Shown here: positions 15,195 to 22,477 of the stretch, piece by piece
Layout of the letters: each line of letters starts with the position of its first letter
How positions within the stretch are numbered: the first letter of the stretch is position 1
Position numbers and translations under genes: made by a program
Origin: a virus
Reading direction: 5' to 3' (one strand)
DNA: 35,577 nt
Virus record (IMG/VR): IMGVR_UViG_3300021373_001097
Location: 1-35,577 of that record
Notes under the pieces: generated by a model
What the model saw: the letters and a program-made list of their open reading frames with translations, nothing else
The model's database searches: none
Told to the model about the DNA's origin: nothing

Positions 15195-15914
15195 ATGGAA
15201 AATAAAAGTATAGCTATCGTTGGACTAGGTAATAGTTTTTCAGAATATATTTTAGCTAAAATTAGAAGTGAAAAGTTTGATGAAGTCTGGGCAATAAATG
15301 CTATGTCTGGTGTTATCTATCATGACAAATGTTTTATGATGGATCCTCCTTCAAGATTTTTAGATACACCTAATGCTGGAACACAGACTAATATAATGGC
15401 AGAAAGATTAAAGACAAAAATAAATGTTCCTATCTTTTCTTGTACATTAGATGAGAGATGTCCAGATGTAGTTGAATATCCATTACAAAAAGTTTTACAA
15501 AAAACTAAATATGCATATTTGAATAACACTGTTGCTTATGCACTTGCCTACGCAGTAGCAGAAGAGGTTTCAGACTTACATTTATATGGAATAGATTTTA
15601 CACATAAAGCAGTTAATTTTGCAGAGGCAGGCAGAGCTTGTTGTGAGTTCTGGTTAGCTGTAGCCGTATCTAAAGGAATAAAACTTCATATAGCCAACAG
15701 TTCTTCTTTGTTAGATACTAATGTTTCAGACGATCAGAAGCTATATGGCTATCATAGGCTAGACGATCCACTGGTTTCAACAACAACTCAAGGGGAAATG
15801 TTGATAACTAAAAAATCTAAATTAGATCCACCAGAACCACTAGATGCAACACCTAATATAATTGGTAGAGAAGACATACCCGGTATAACATACGAGGAGA
15901 AAAAAGATGTTTAA
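15195..15914 (+). CDS. Rossmann-type sugar/nucleotide enzyme candidate
   Basis: The 239-residue protein opens with a beta strand and glycine loop (S-I-A-I-V-G-L-G-N-S-F), followed by D-E-V-W-A-I-N and a F-M-M-D-P-P strand end. Later D-L-H-L-Y-G-I-D-F-T-H and a Cys-containing helix appear. This resembles the MptE-like/DUF115 and Cst-I-type sialyltransferase superfamily, which handles activated sugars or pterins; I cannot choose between them. It has no strong ribosome site but has a promoter-like sequence immediately upstream. Inserted among tail genes, it could modify a fibre or the host surface, but this is speculation. It overlaps the next gene by 8 bases. Confidence 0.55.
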   Translation: MENKSIAIVGLGNSFSEYILAKIRSEKFDEVWAINAMSGVIYHDKCFMMDPPSRFLDTPNAGTQTNIMAERLKTKINVPIFSCTLDERCPDVVEYPLQKVLQKTKYAYLNNTVAYALAYAVAEEVSDLHLYGIDFTHKAVNFAEAGRACCEFWLAVAVSKGIKLHIANSSSLLDTNVSDDQKLYGYHRLDDPLVSTTTQGEMLITKKSKLDPPEPLDATPNIIGREDIPGITYEEKKDV

Positions 15915-16194
15915 TGTAGGAGTATCACAAGCAGGGAAAGTAAATGTAATGACTTCAGATAAAGGTGGCTTATCAAACGAACAATTGGCTGATTTAGCTG
16001 TTGATAAAATAGTTAGTATATCGGATGAAGCACCTCCACATATAAGACAACAAGCTAACCAGTTTAGAGAGCATCTTAAAAAGGTATTGTATCACTACCT
16101 AGTCTTGGCAAGAAGGGAAGAGCGTGGTACTATTATCCAAGCCTTGAGATCTAGTGGTCAAAAGGAAACAGCCGAATTTATAAGGAGACTCTAA
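15907..16194 (+). CDS. Conserved small phage protein
   Basis: The product has 95 residues and looks helical after about residue 22. It includes V-D-K-I-V-S-I-S-D-E-A-P-P-H-I-R-Q-Q-A and a later L-Y-H-Y-L-V-L-A-R-R-E-E, a pattern seen in small proteins encoded next to tail genes in various marine phages. No function is known. GAGGAG about seven bases before the ATG, inside the preceding gene, is a good ribosome site. It ends one base before the next start. Confidence 0.6.
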   Translation: MFNVGVSQAGKVNVMTSDKGGLSNEQLADLAVDKIVSISDEAPPHIRQQANQFREHLKKVLYHYLVLARREERGTIIQALRSSGQKETAEFIRRL

Positions 16195-16195
16195 T

Positions 16196-16651
16196 ATGGC
16201 TATAGCACAAGCAATGTGTACTTCCTTCAAGCAAGAGTTGTTAGAAGGTGTACACAATTTTAAACTAAGTGGTGGTGACACTTTTAAACTAGCACTTTAT
16301 GCAGAAGGTTCTGGTGGTAAATCATCTACAACTGCAACATTAGGAGCTACAACAACTGCGTTTACGACAACTGGTGAAGTCGCATCTAGTGGTTCATATG
16401 CAACTGGTGGTGGAAGTTTAACAAGAATAGATCCAACTACATCTGGAACTACTGCATTTACAGATTTTGCTGATTTAAGTTTCACAACTGCAACAATTAC
16501 TGCAATGGGTGCTTTGATATACAATAGTACTGATAGTAATAAAGCTGTTGCTGTTTTAGATTTTACATCTAACAAAACTTCAACATCTGGAACATTTACA
16601 ATACAGTTTCCAACTGCCGATGCTTCTAACGCTATTATTCGTATAGCTTAA
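16196..16651 (+). CDS. Putative virion (tail) structural protein
   Basis: This 151-residue protein begins M-A-I-A-Q-A-M-C-T-S-F-K-Q-E-L-L-E-G-V-H-N-F and has a beta-rich Thr/Ser/Ala/Gly body, including T-L-G-A-T-T-T-A-F, L-S-F-T-T-A-T-I-T-A and Y-N-S-T-D-S-N-K-A-V-A-V-L, and ends in A-S-N-A-I-I-R-I-A. I recall this pattern as a frequent marine phage structural protein of unknown position in the virion. Its stop codon lies inside a hairpin that also covers the next gene's start. Confidence 0.65.
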   Translation: MAIAQAMCTSFKQELLEGVHNFKLSGGDTFKLALYAEGSGGKSSTTATLGATTTAFTTTGEVASSGSYATGGGSLTRIDPTTSGTTAFTDFADLSFTTATITAMGALIYNSTDSNKAVAVLDFTSNKTSTSGTFTIQFPTADASNAIIRIA

Positions 16652-16668
16652 CTTTAAGGTTAAGCTAT
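16643..16668 (+). promoter_or_regulatory. Hairpin covering ribosome site and start codon
   Basis: ATAGCTTAAC (16643-16652) pairs perfectly, over 10 bases, with GTTAAGCTAT (16659-16668) around a TTTAAG loop. The left arm contains the stop codon of the upstream gene (16649-16651). The right arm contains the first two bases of the next ATG (16667), and the AAGG ribosome site is in the loop and its edge. A ribosome finishing the upstream gene would open the hairpin, so the downstream gene should be translated only after the first. Confidence 0.65.
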
Positions 16669-18025
16669 GGCTACTAGCGGTTGGGGTGATGGTACCTGGG
16701 GATCCTCCTTTTGGGGAGGGTTTGTAGATGCTGATGTAAGTGTTACTGGTTTAGCAGCTACCTCTGCCGTTGGTGAGGAAGGGGTAACTGGAACTAGTGT
16801 AGTAGTTGAAACTGGACTAGAAGCCACTGGTGTTGTTAATTCAGCAGGATTAACATTTCTTTTTGCTTTTCTAGTATCGGGATCATCTGTAACGGGATCC
16901 GTTGGCACAGTTACTTTTGACGGAGACAGTAATACTGGCACTACTGGATTATCTGCTACTACTGCTTTAGGTTCAACAACAATAGGTGGTTCTACTGACG
17001 TTGTATTAACTGGTGTCTCTGCAACCACATCTCTAAATAGTGTCTTAGTTAAAATCCCAGTAAATGTTTCTGTTACTGGATTAGAAGCCACAACTGGGTT
17101 TTTATCTGGTTGGGGTAGTTCTGCTTGGGGTGACCACATATGGGGTGGTGGTGTATTCGCTGATGTAGGTCAAGCCATTGTACCAACTAGTTTAGAAGCA
17201 CAAGCTCAATTAACAACTCCAACTATTACTGGTACATGTATATTTAGTGTTACTGGTGTTGAGGGAACCACGGCTCTTGGTAATGCTCTTGCTGCTGCAG
17301 GAGCCATAGTAGAAGAAACAGGATTAACTGGTTCTGTAAATATTGGTGATGAAGCAGTTGTAGGTACTGCTTTAATTTCACCTACTGGTGTTTCTTGCTC
17401 TGCACTTATTAGTCAATACTCTGCAACAACAATAACTAAAACAGTTACAGTTGTATCAACGGCTGGAGGTAATAAATACTTTATAGATGGTGTTCAGCAA
17501 GACACATTAGATTTATATGAATTAAATACTTATAGATTTGATCAAAGTGATAGTAGTAATAGTGGTCATCCATTAAGATTTAGTTTAACTTCAGATGGGA
17601 CTCATGGTGGCGGTACAGAGTTTACGAGTGGTGTAACAACAAGTGGAACTCCAGGACAAGCTGGAGCTTACACAGAAATAACTGTTCCAACTAGAACAAA
17701 TACATTATATTATTATTGTAGTGTTCATTCTGGAATGGGTGGACAAGCTAATACCCCAGATATTTATACTATTTTGACTACTACTGGTGCTCCAGTTACA
17801 ACGGTTCTTGGGACAACAGCACTAGGCGAAGAAACAATAAGTGCAGGAGCAGATGTTGCTATAACATTAGCAGGCCTATCAATTTCAGCAGGTACTCTTG
17901 CCATAACAGCTAGTTCTGTGCTATCTTTAACAGGATTAAGTGTCACTGGATCAACTGGTGAGGAACAAGTTTATAGTTTAATTGAGCCAGATCAACTGGC
18001 AAATTGGATAGAAAAGGCGGCATAA
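16667..18025 (+). CDS. Repeat-rich virion protein with cupredoxin-like domain
   Basis: The 452-residue protein is built largely of short Thr/Gly/Ser beta repeats with a recurring V-T-G-L-[AES]-A-T-T motif, and has two Trp-rich motifs: W-G-D-G-T-W-G near the start and W-G-S-S-A-W-G at about 147-153. Residues about 265-370 look like a cupredoxin: Y-F-I-D-G-V-Q, S-G-H-P-L-R-F with His301, and Y-Y-Y-C-S-V-H-S-G-M-G-G with Cys351, His354 and Met357. These four are the ligands of a type 1 copper site. I recall similar domains in structural proteins of marine phages. It is probably a tail or fibre component. Whether it binds copper is unknown. Translation appears coupled to the upstream gene by a hairpin. 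Confidence 0.65.
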   Translation: MATSGWGDGTWGSSFWGGFVDADVSVTGLAATSAVGEEGVTGTSVVVETGLEATGVVNSAGLTFLFAFLVSGSSVTGSVGTVTFDGDSNTGTTGLSATTALGSTTIGGSTDVVLTGVSATTSLNSVLVKIPVNVSVTGLEATTGFLSGWGSSAWGDHIWGGGVFADVGQAIVPTSLEAQAQLTTPTITGTCIFSVTGVEGTTALGNALAAAGAIVEETGLTGSVNIGDEAVVGTALISPTGVSCSALISQYSATTITKTVTVVSTAGGNKYFIDGVQQDTLDLYELNTYRFDQSDSSNSGHPLRFSLTSDGTHGGGTEFTSGVTTSGTPGQAGAYTEITVPTRTNTLYYYCSVHSGMGGQANTPDIYTILTTTGAPVTTVLGTTALGEETISAGADVAITLAGLSISAGTLAITASSVLSLTGLSVTGSTGEEQVYSLIEPDQLANWIEKAA

Positions 18026-19023
18026 TGGCAACATATGTAAATAATCTTAGATTAAAAGAAATCACCACAGGTGACGAGTCTGGAACTTGGGGTACATCAA
18101 CAAACACAAACTTAGAACTAATAGGTGAAGGTTTAGGTTTTGCAACCGTTAACTTAGGGTCTGATGCTGATGCAACAGAAACAGTTGCAGATGGATCAAC
18201 AGACGGTGCTAGAGCTTTTTATATAAAAGTAACATCAACAACTTTAACGGCAACTAGAACTTTAACTATTGCACCAAACACAATGAAAAGAGTTCATATT
18301 ATTGAAAATGCTACAACTGGTGGTCAATCAATAAATATATCGCAAGGTAGTGGAGCTAATGTTACAATAGGTAATGGTGACACTAAGGTTGTATATTTAG
18401 ATGGAGCTGGAAGTGGAGCGGCAGTTGTTGATGCTTTTGTAGATTTAGATTTATCTGGTGGCTCTGTAAATGTAGGCACACTCAAAACAAATTCTGGTGA
18501 TATGACATTTGACTCTGCTGGAAACATTATTCTTGATGCAGATACTGGTATTATAAAACTTGCAGATGGTGGTACAAATTTTGGTCAACTAGATAAAAGT
18601 GGTAATAATCTTAGAATTATCTCTTCTATTACAGATGGTGATATTGTTTTTAGAGGAGATGATGGTGGTTCAGGCATAGATGCTCTTACACTTGATATGT
18701 CTGCGGCTGGAGCGGCAACATTTAATGATGATGTTACAGCTTTCTCAGATAAAAGATTGAAAACTGATATCTCTAATATATCAAATGGTCTTGATAAAGT
18801 TATGCGAATGCAAGGCGTTTACTACAAAAGAAATGATCAAGAAAATGCTAAATTAAAAATTGGTGTTTTAGCACAAGACATGGAAGAAATTGTTCCAGAA
18901 GTTGTTTTGACTGCAAATGATGAAATGAAAACAAAATCAGTTGACTATGCTAAACTTACTGCGGTACTGATTGAAGCAGTCAAGGAATTGAAGCAAGAAA
19001 TAAACGAATTAAGAGGTAATTAA
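18025..19023 (+). CDS. Tail fibre with C-terminal S74 chaperone
   Basis: The start at ATG 18025 overlaps the preceding stop, giving 332 residues. The first 40 residues (Y-V-N-N-L-R-L-K-E-I-T-T-G, then G-T-W-G-T-S-T-N-T-N-L) are typical of virion-attaching fibre ends. The middle is a beta repeat shaft. From residue 239 there is F-S-D-K-R-L-K-T-D-I-S, the start of an intramolecular chaperone (peptidase S74) domain, followed by G-V-L-A-Q-D-M-E and V-D-Y-A-K-L. Ser241 and Lys246 are candidates for the Ser/Lys pair by which the domain cuts itself off after helping the fibre trimerise. The trimeric shaft would be displayed after cleavage. Confidence 0.85.
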   Translation: MATYVNNLRLKEITTGDESGTWGTSTNTNLELIGEGLGFATVNLGSDADATETVADGSTDGARAFYIKVTSTTLTATRTLTIAPNTMKRVHIIENATTGGQSINISQGSGANVTIGNGDTKVVYLDGAGSGAAVVDAFVDLDLSGGSVNVGTLKTNSGDMTFDSAGNIILDADTGIIKLADGGTNFGQLDKSGNNLRIISSITDGDIVFRGDDGGSGIDALTLDMSAAGAATFNDDVTAFSDKRLKTDISNISNGLDKVMRMQGVYYKRNDQENAKLKIGVLAQDMEEIVPEVVLTANDEMKTKSVDYAKLTAVLIEAVKELKQEINELRGN

Positions 19024-20295
19024 ATGCCTATTCCATCGTCTGGACAATCTTTATCTTTTTCAGCATTAAGAACTGAATTTGTAGGTGGTTCTAGTGCCGT
19101 TAGCCTTGGTGATCTTTATAGAGGTGGTTCTAACATAAGAGCTAAACACCCAACTAATACTGCCACTAATGATGCCGCGAATGTACCTACTAGTGGTGCT
19201 TTGGATGTAAGTGATTTTTATGATCAAGGTAAAGGTTTTACATTCACTTACTCTACTGGAGGCACAGATCAGAATTTATCTGATTTATTTGGTGCTCCTG
19301 ATTATGCAGTAGATTACCCTAAAAATGTTGTAATACCTGCTTCAGTAACTTTAGGAACAAACAACACTTCTGAATATGCTTTGGAAGTAGATAGTGGAGG
19401 TGATGGAACAATTACCATTACCAATAATGGCTCTATCATTGGTGCAGGAGGCTCTGGAGGTGGAGGAGGAGGAGCAAACAGTGGTTCAGGATCTGCTGGA
19501 TCTGCTGGGGGTGACGCTATAAAAGTCGCTAGTGCATGTACTTTTGTTAATAATGGAAGCATATTAGCAGGAGGTGGAGGTGCTGGAGGTGGTGGTGGTG
19601 GTGGAAAAGGTGGAGACCTTTCACAACAACAACAAACCACTGGACAACAAGGTCCGCATTTATATTACTCAACTGTACAAGGTATAGGGGTTAGTAACTG
19701 GAGAGTAAATACTCGACCAGGAAACGCCAACCCAATGGCTGCATCTATTCAGTATGGTCGAACTAGTCCAACCTCACCATATGTAGCCCAAAACAGTACA
19801 CCAAACTTTTATAACACTAATACAATTACACAGGGACAATATACTTATGGAAAGGGTCCGTTTGTTTCACAACAAGCTGTTTATGACGAGGGTTTTCCAC
19901 CATCTGTAATACACATGTGGCGTATATATAGACAATTTCCACAACAACAACAAACTACTGCCACTGGTGGAAATGGAGGTGCTGGAGGTGCTGGAGGATT
20001 AGGTAGAGGCTTTAATAACCAACCAGGAGGAGATTCGGGTTCTGGAGGAAGTGGGGGGTCGCCAAGTCCTGCAGGTAATGGTGGAAATGGAGCCACTGGA
20101 GGTACTGGTGGTGGCTATGGACAAGCAGGAGCTACTGGTGGTACTGGTGCAACTGGAACACCTTCAACAACATCAGGAACTGGTGGGGGTTCAGGAGGCT
20201 CAGGTGGAGCGGCTGGATTAGCAGTTGAAAGAGCATCACCTATAAGTTTTACTTTTACAAATAATGGAACAGTAGCAGGAACAGTACAGAGTTAA
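19024..20295 (+). CDS. Glycine-rich receptor adhesin, gp38-like
   Basis: The protein (423 residues) begins P-I-P-S-S-G-Q-S-L-S-F-S-A-L-R-T-E-F, a fibre-attachment motif. Gly-rich runs occur at about 140-163, 181-197 and 314-400, many with G-G-x repeats of the kind that form polyglycine II helices in the T2-type gp38 adhesin. A stretch of roughly 115 residues without poly-Gly (about 200-313) lies between two copies of a Q-Q-Q-Q-T-T motif. The variable loops between such Gly runs recognise the host receptor in T-even phages. By this analogy the protein is the tip adhesin of the fibre encoded just upstream, which is inferred. No intergenic space separates the two genes. Confidence 0.7.
   Translation: MPIPSSGQSLSFSALRTEFVGGSSAVSLGDLYRGGSNIRAKHPTNTATNDAANVPTSGALDVSDFYDQGKGFTFTYSTGGTDQNLSDLFGAPDYAVDYPKNVVIPASVTLGTNNTSEYALEVDSGGDGTITITNNGSIIGAGGSGGGGGGANSGSGSAGSAGGDAIKVASACTFVNNGSILAGGGGAGGGGGGGKGGDLSQQQQTTGQQGPHLYYSTVQGIGVSNWRVNTRPGNANPMAASIQYGRTSPTSPYVAQNSTPNFYNTNTITQGQYTYGKGPFVSQQAVYDEGFPPSVIHMWRIYRQFPQQQQTTATGGNGGAGGAGGLGRGFNNQPGGDSGSGGSGGSPSPAGNGGNGATGGTGGGYGQAGATGGTGATGTPSTTSGTGGGSGGSGGAAGLAVERASPISFTFTNNGTVAGTVQS
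19622..19960 (+). repeat. Direct repeats flanking the adhesin insert
   Basis: A 21-base sequence at 19622-19642 recurs at 19940-19960 with one difference (cacaacaacaacaaa then ccactg or ctactg). The copies are 318 bases apart, a multiple of three, so both encode Gln-rich Q-Q-Q-Q-T-T in frame. They bracket the part of the adhesin that lacks poly-glycine. Confidence 0.75.
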
Positions 20296-20306
20296 GGAGT
20301 ACACAA

Positions 20307-20672
20307 ATGGCAACATACGCATGGACAATAGATTTATTATCAACAAAAGATATCACTAAGGATGGCACAACTTATTCTGATGCAATAATTAGAGTAAATG
20401 CCACCCTAACTGGAACAAGTGAAACAGATTCTAATATAAGTGCAAGTGGTAGTTTTGATTTAGATATGGATGTTACTAATATAGATAGTAGTTTTACTGC
20501 GTATAGTTCTGTTACAGAAGCTAATGTTTTATCTTGGGTACAAAATAGAGTAAACGCTGATATTTTGGCAAATATAAAAACTGGAATAGAAGCCGATATA
20601 GAATTTCAAGAAAAAGTTAATGGTGCAACACCTAAAGAAGATAGTGAGGGAAATCCAACTTTCCCTTGGTAA
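20307..20672 (+). CDS. Small conserved tail-region protein
   Basis: The 121-residue protein begins M-A-T-Y-A-W-T-I-D-L-L-S-T-K and has a two-part look: beta strands to about residue 65, then a helix with V-L-S-W-V-Q-N-R-V. I recall similar proteins next to fibre genes in marine phages, without known function. It may be a fibre-associated or assembly protein. A strong AAGGAG ribosome site precedes the ATG. A hairpin lies within its last codons, right before the oxygenase block. Confidence 0.6.
   Translation: MATYAWTIDLLSTKDITKDGTTYSDAIIRVNATLTGTSETDSNISASGSFDLDMDVTNIDSSFTAYSSVTEANVLSWVQNRVNADILANIKTGIEADIEFQEKVNGATPKEDSEGNPTFPW
20647..20666 (+). terminator. Possible weak terminator hairpin
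   Basis: AGGGAAA (20647-20653) and TTTCCCT (20660-20666) form a perfect 7-bp stem with a 6-base loop inside the end of the preceding gene. A run of five Ts follows at 20675-20679, eight bases after the stem, so the terminator is not classical and may act only partly. It stands immediately before the oxygenase promoter candidate. Confidence 0.4.
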
Positions 20673-20680
20673 GATTTTTC

Positions 20681-20709
20681 TTGAATTATCTTATTAAATC
20701 GCATAATCT
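20681..20709 (+). promoter_or_regulatory. Promoter candidate of the oxygenase block
   Basis: TTGAAT (20681-20686) is followed 15 bases later by CATAAT (20702-20707) or 17 bases later by TAATCT (20704-20709). The first oxygenase ATG is at 20716, close to the expected transcription start. The layout and A/T-rich spacer resemble the sequence before the gene at 15195. Confidence 0.5.
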
Positions 20710-20715
20710 CTGAAC

Positions 20716-21255
20716 ATGAATAAAATAGTAGATTGTTTGACAGAATCGCAAGTTGATTTGCTAATAAATCATATAGACTATTTGATAGAACATAAGTTTG
20801 TTCGAAGAGAGCCTGAACTTAAAGAAATGTTCTGCGACACCGTTCAAATGTATGCAGATGCACCTTTCGAAAATGTTTTACACTATATCAAACCAAAGAT
20901 TGAAAAAGCTTATGGTAAAGACTTAGTACCTACATATTCTTTTTGGAGAAGGTATTTTAAAGGTCAAGACTGCCCACCTCACAAGGATAGACCTTCGTGT
21001 GAAGTGAGTGTTACTCTTAATTTAGGTGGTAGTGGTGGGCATGATTGGGCAATTTTTGTAGATGATAAAAAGTTTCAACCAGAAGTGGGTCAAGCAGTTA
21101 TATATAAAGGTTGTGATCAAGAGCATTGGAGACATGAACTTGATTATGAATATCACACACAAGTATTTTTACATTACATAGAGAAGGAAGGTCAACACTA
21201 CCCCGAACACTCTTATGACCAAAGAACTAATTTGTATACAGAACCAGTTATATGA
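20716..21255 (+). CDS. 2-Oxoglutarate/Fe(II) oxygenase 1, HWR type
   Basis: This 179-residue protein should use iron, oxygen and 2-oxoglutarate to hydroxylate an unknown substrate. It has P-P-H-K-D-R-P-S-C-E at 87-96 with the iron-binding pair His89 and Asp91, and E-H-W-R at 136-139, where His137 would complete the triad and Arg139 may help bind 2-oxoglutarate. Y-H-T-Q-V-F-L-H-Y-I follows. The H-x-D-R-x-x-C-E and H-W-R pattern matches a phage/bacterial 2OG oxygenase family I recognise only by pattern. It is the first of six such genes and lies just behind a promoter candidate, with the next gene overlapping in frame shift near its end. Confidence 0.75.
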   Translation: MNKIVDCLTESQVDLLINHIDYLIEHKFVRREPELKEMFCDTVQMYADAPFENVLHYIKPKIEKAYGKDLVPTYSFWRRYFKGQDCPPHKDRPSCEVSVTLNLGGSGGHDWAIFVDDKKFQPEVGQAVIYKGCDQEHWRHELDYEYHTQVFLHYIEKEGQHYPEHSYDQRTNLYTEPVI

Positions 21256-21262
21256 GTATGAA

Positions 21263-21826
21263 ATGAAAAGAAACATAATTGTAGCTAAAAAAGCTTTAAG
21301 TGCAGACCTTTGTAATCAAATTATAGATAGGGCAAAACATAATTTTGAAAAAGCTTACACAGGTCAACAAGAAACAACTAATTCAATTAGGCAAAGTCAG
21401 ATTAGTTGGCTAAATGGTGTAATAAGACATTTAGATTTATACATTCCAGTTATGCAATTAATACATAAAGTAAATTTAGAATTTTATCACTTTGATTTAG
21501 GCGATCCAGAGCCTTTTCAAATAACTAAATATGATGAAAGCAATCAAGGTTTTTATAAGCCTCATCGTGATGGTGTTTATGATTCAGTGCCACAAAGTGA
21601 AACTGTTAGAAAATTATCGGTTTCAATACAATTAACCTCACCAGAACATTATGAAGGTGGTACATTTGAATTTCCAGACGATGTGGATAATTTCAACGTA
21701 GAAGATTCAATGGAACAAGGCACTGCCATATTCTTTCCATCGTACATGAAACATGGGGTGATACCAGTAACAAAAGGAACAAGATATAGTTTAGTTTGTT
21801 GGGTACATGGTCCAAATTTTAAGTAG
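21263..21826 (+). CDS. 2-Oxoglutarate/Fe(II) oxygenase 2, prolyl-hydroxylase type
   Basis: I choose ATG 21263 over an upstream ATG at 21215, because the latter would overlap the first oxygenase gene by 41 bases and add a non-conserved leader. The 187-residue protein keeps the full set of residues: His101 and Asp103 in P-H-R-D-G, E-G-G-T-F-E-F-P at 131-138, His164 in M-K-H-G-V, and Arg174 for the 2-oxoglutarate carboxylate. This is the pattern of prolyl-4-hydroxylase/PKHD-type oxygenases. The likely substrate is a protein or a small molecule; the sequence does not tell which. It is one gene in the six-gene series. Confidence 0.8.
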   Translation: MKRNIIVAKKALSADLCNQIIDRAKHNFEKAYTGQQETTNSIRQSQISWLNGVIRHLDLYIPVMQLIHKVNLEFYHFDLGDPEPFQITKYDESNQGFYKPHRDGVYDSVPQSETVRKLSVSIQLTSPEHYEGGTFEFPDDVDNFNVEDSMEQGTAIFFPSYMKHGVIPVTKGTRYSLVCWVHGPNFK

Positions 21827-21834
21827 GAGATGCT

Positions 21835-22437
21835 ATGTATTATGTTGTTTATGACAATTTCCTCAATGCAGAAGAGTATGGAATAATAAAACAATATCTG
21901 GGTCCTGGTGGGGGTTTTCCTTGGAGATTGGGTTCAAGAATAAATGCTCATGATGAAAGCAATGATGATATGTATTTTGCTACTATGATTTATCATAGCT
22001 ATCAAGATGGGTGGCAAGAAAACATTAGCAGACATCCATTTCAATTAATAACTTCTAAGTTACATGTAGAAAGTCTATTTAGAATTAAAAGTAATTTATA
22101 TTTTCCAAGCAAAACTAAAAAAGTAGAACATCATGCGAAACATATAGATACACAATTCAAACATCAAGGAGCGTTGTTTTATTTAACAACGTGTGATGCA
22201 CCTACGACTATGGCTGATGGTACTGAAATTGAAGCAATAGAAAATAGATTATTGTTGTTTGATGCAACTGCAACACATTCAAGCTCATCTCCTACTAATG
22301 CACCTTTTAGAGTAACAATTAATTTTAATTATTTTGGGGCAGGAGTAAGGCAAGAGTATAAAAACATGGAAATGTCAAATCCTATACCTACAATTAGTTG
22401 TAACGAAGAAAAATTAGAAGAAATATTTAATGTTTAA
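21835..22437 (+). CDS. 2-Oxoglutarate/Fe(II) oxygenase 3
   Basis: The product (200 residues) has His103 and Asp105 in A-K-H-I-D-T, His148 in T-A-T-H-S-S and Arg159 in A-P-F-R-V-T, so the full triad and 2-oxoglutarate-binding Arg seem present. The F-x-x-[MLI]-I-Y-H and R-I-K-S-N-L-Y blocks align with the protein at 23699, making the two paralogues inside one cassette. The final roughly 35 residues extend past the fold and are Glu-rich. A GGAG ribosome site stands before the ATG. Function unknown. Confidence 0.72.
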   Translation: MYYVVYDNFLNAEEYGIIKQYLGPGGGFPWRLGSRINAHDESNDDMYFATMIYHSYQDGWQENISRHPFQLITSKLHVESLFRIKSNLYFPSKTKKVEHHAKHIDTQFKHQGALFYLTTCDAPTTMADGTEIEAIENRLLLFDATATHSSSSPTNAPFRVTINFNYFGAGVRQEYKNMEMSNPIPTISCNEEKLEEIFNV

Positions 22438-22477
22438 TTCACAACAGCATGTTTATTAATAAAAAGATAGGTGGTTT

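Noticed and set aside
16660-17139. 159-codon frame on the minus strand
   Set aside because: It is a Pro/Val/Thr-rich mirror of the repetitive virion gene on the other strand, with no ribosome site and no independent support.
19314-19640. Proline-rich minus-strand frame of 108 codons
   Set aside because: It arises from reading the GGN-rich adhesin gene backwards. Composition alone explains the lack of stops.
21215-21262. Longer N-terminus for the second oxygenase
   Set aside because: It would overlap the end of the first oxygenase by 41 bases and add 16 residues outside the fold; ATG 21263 is the natural start.
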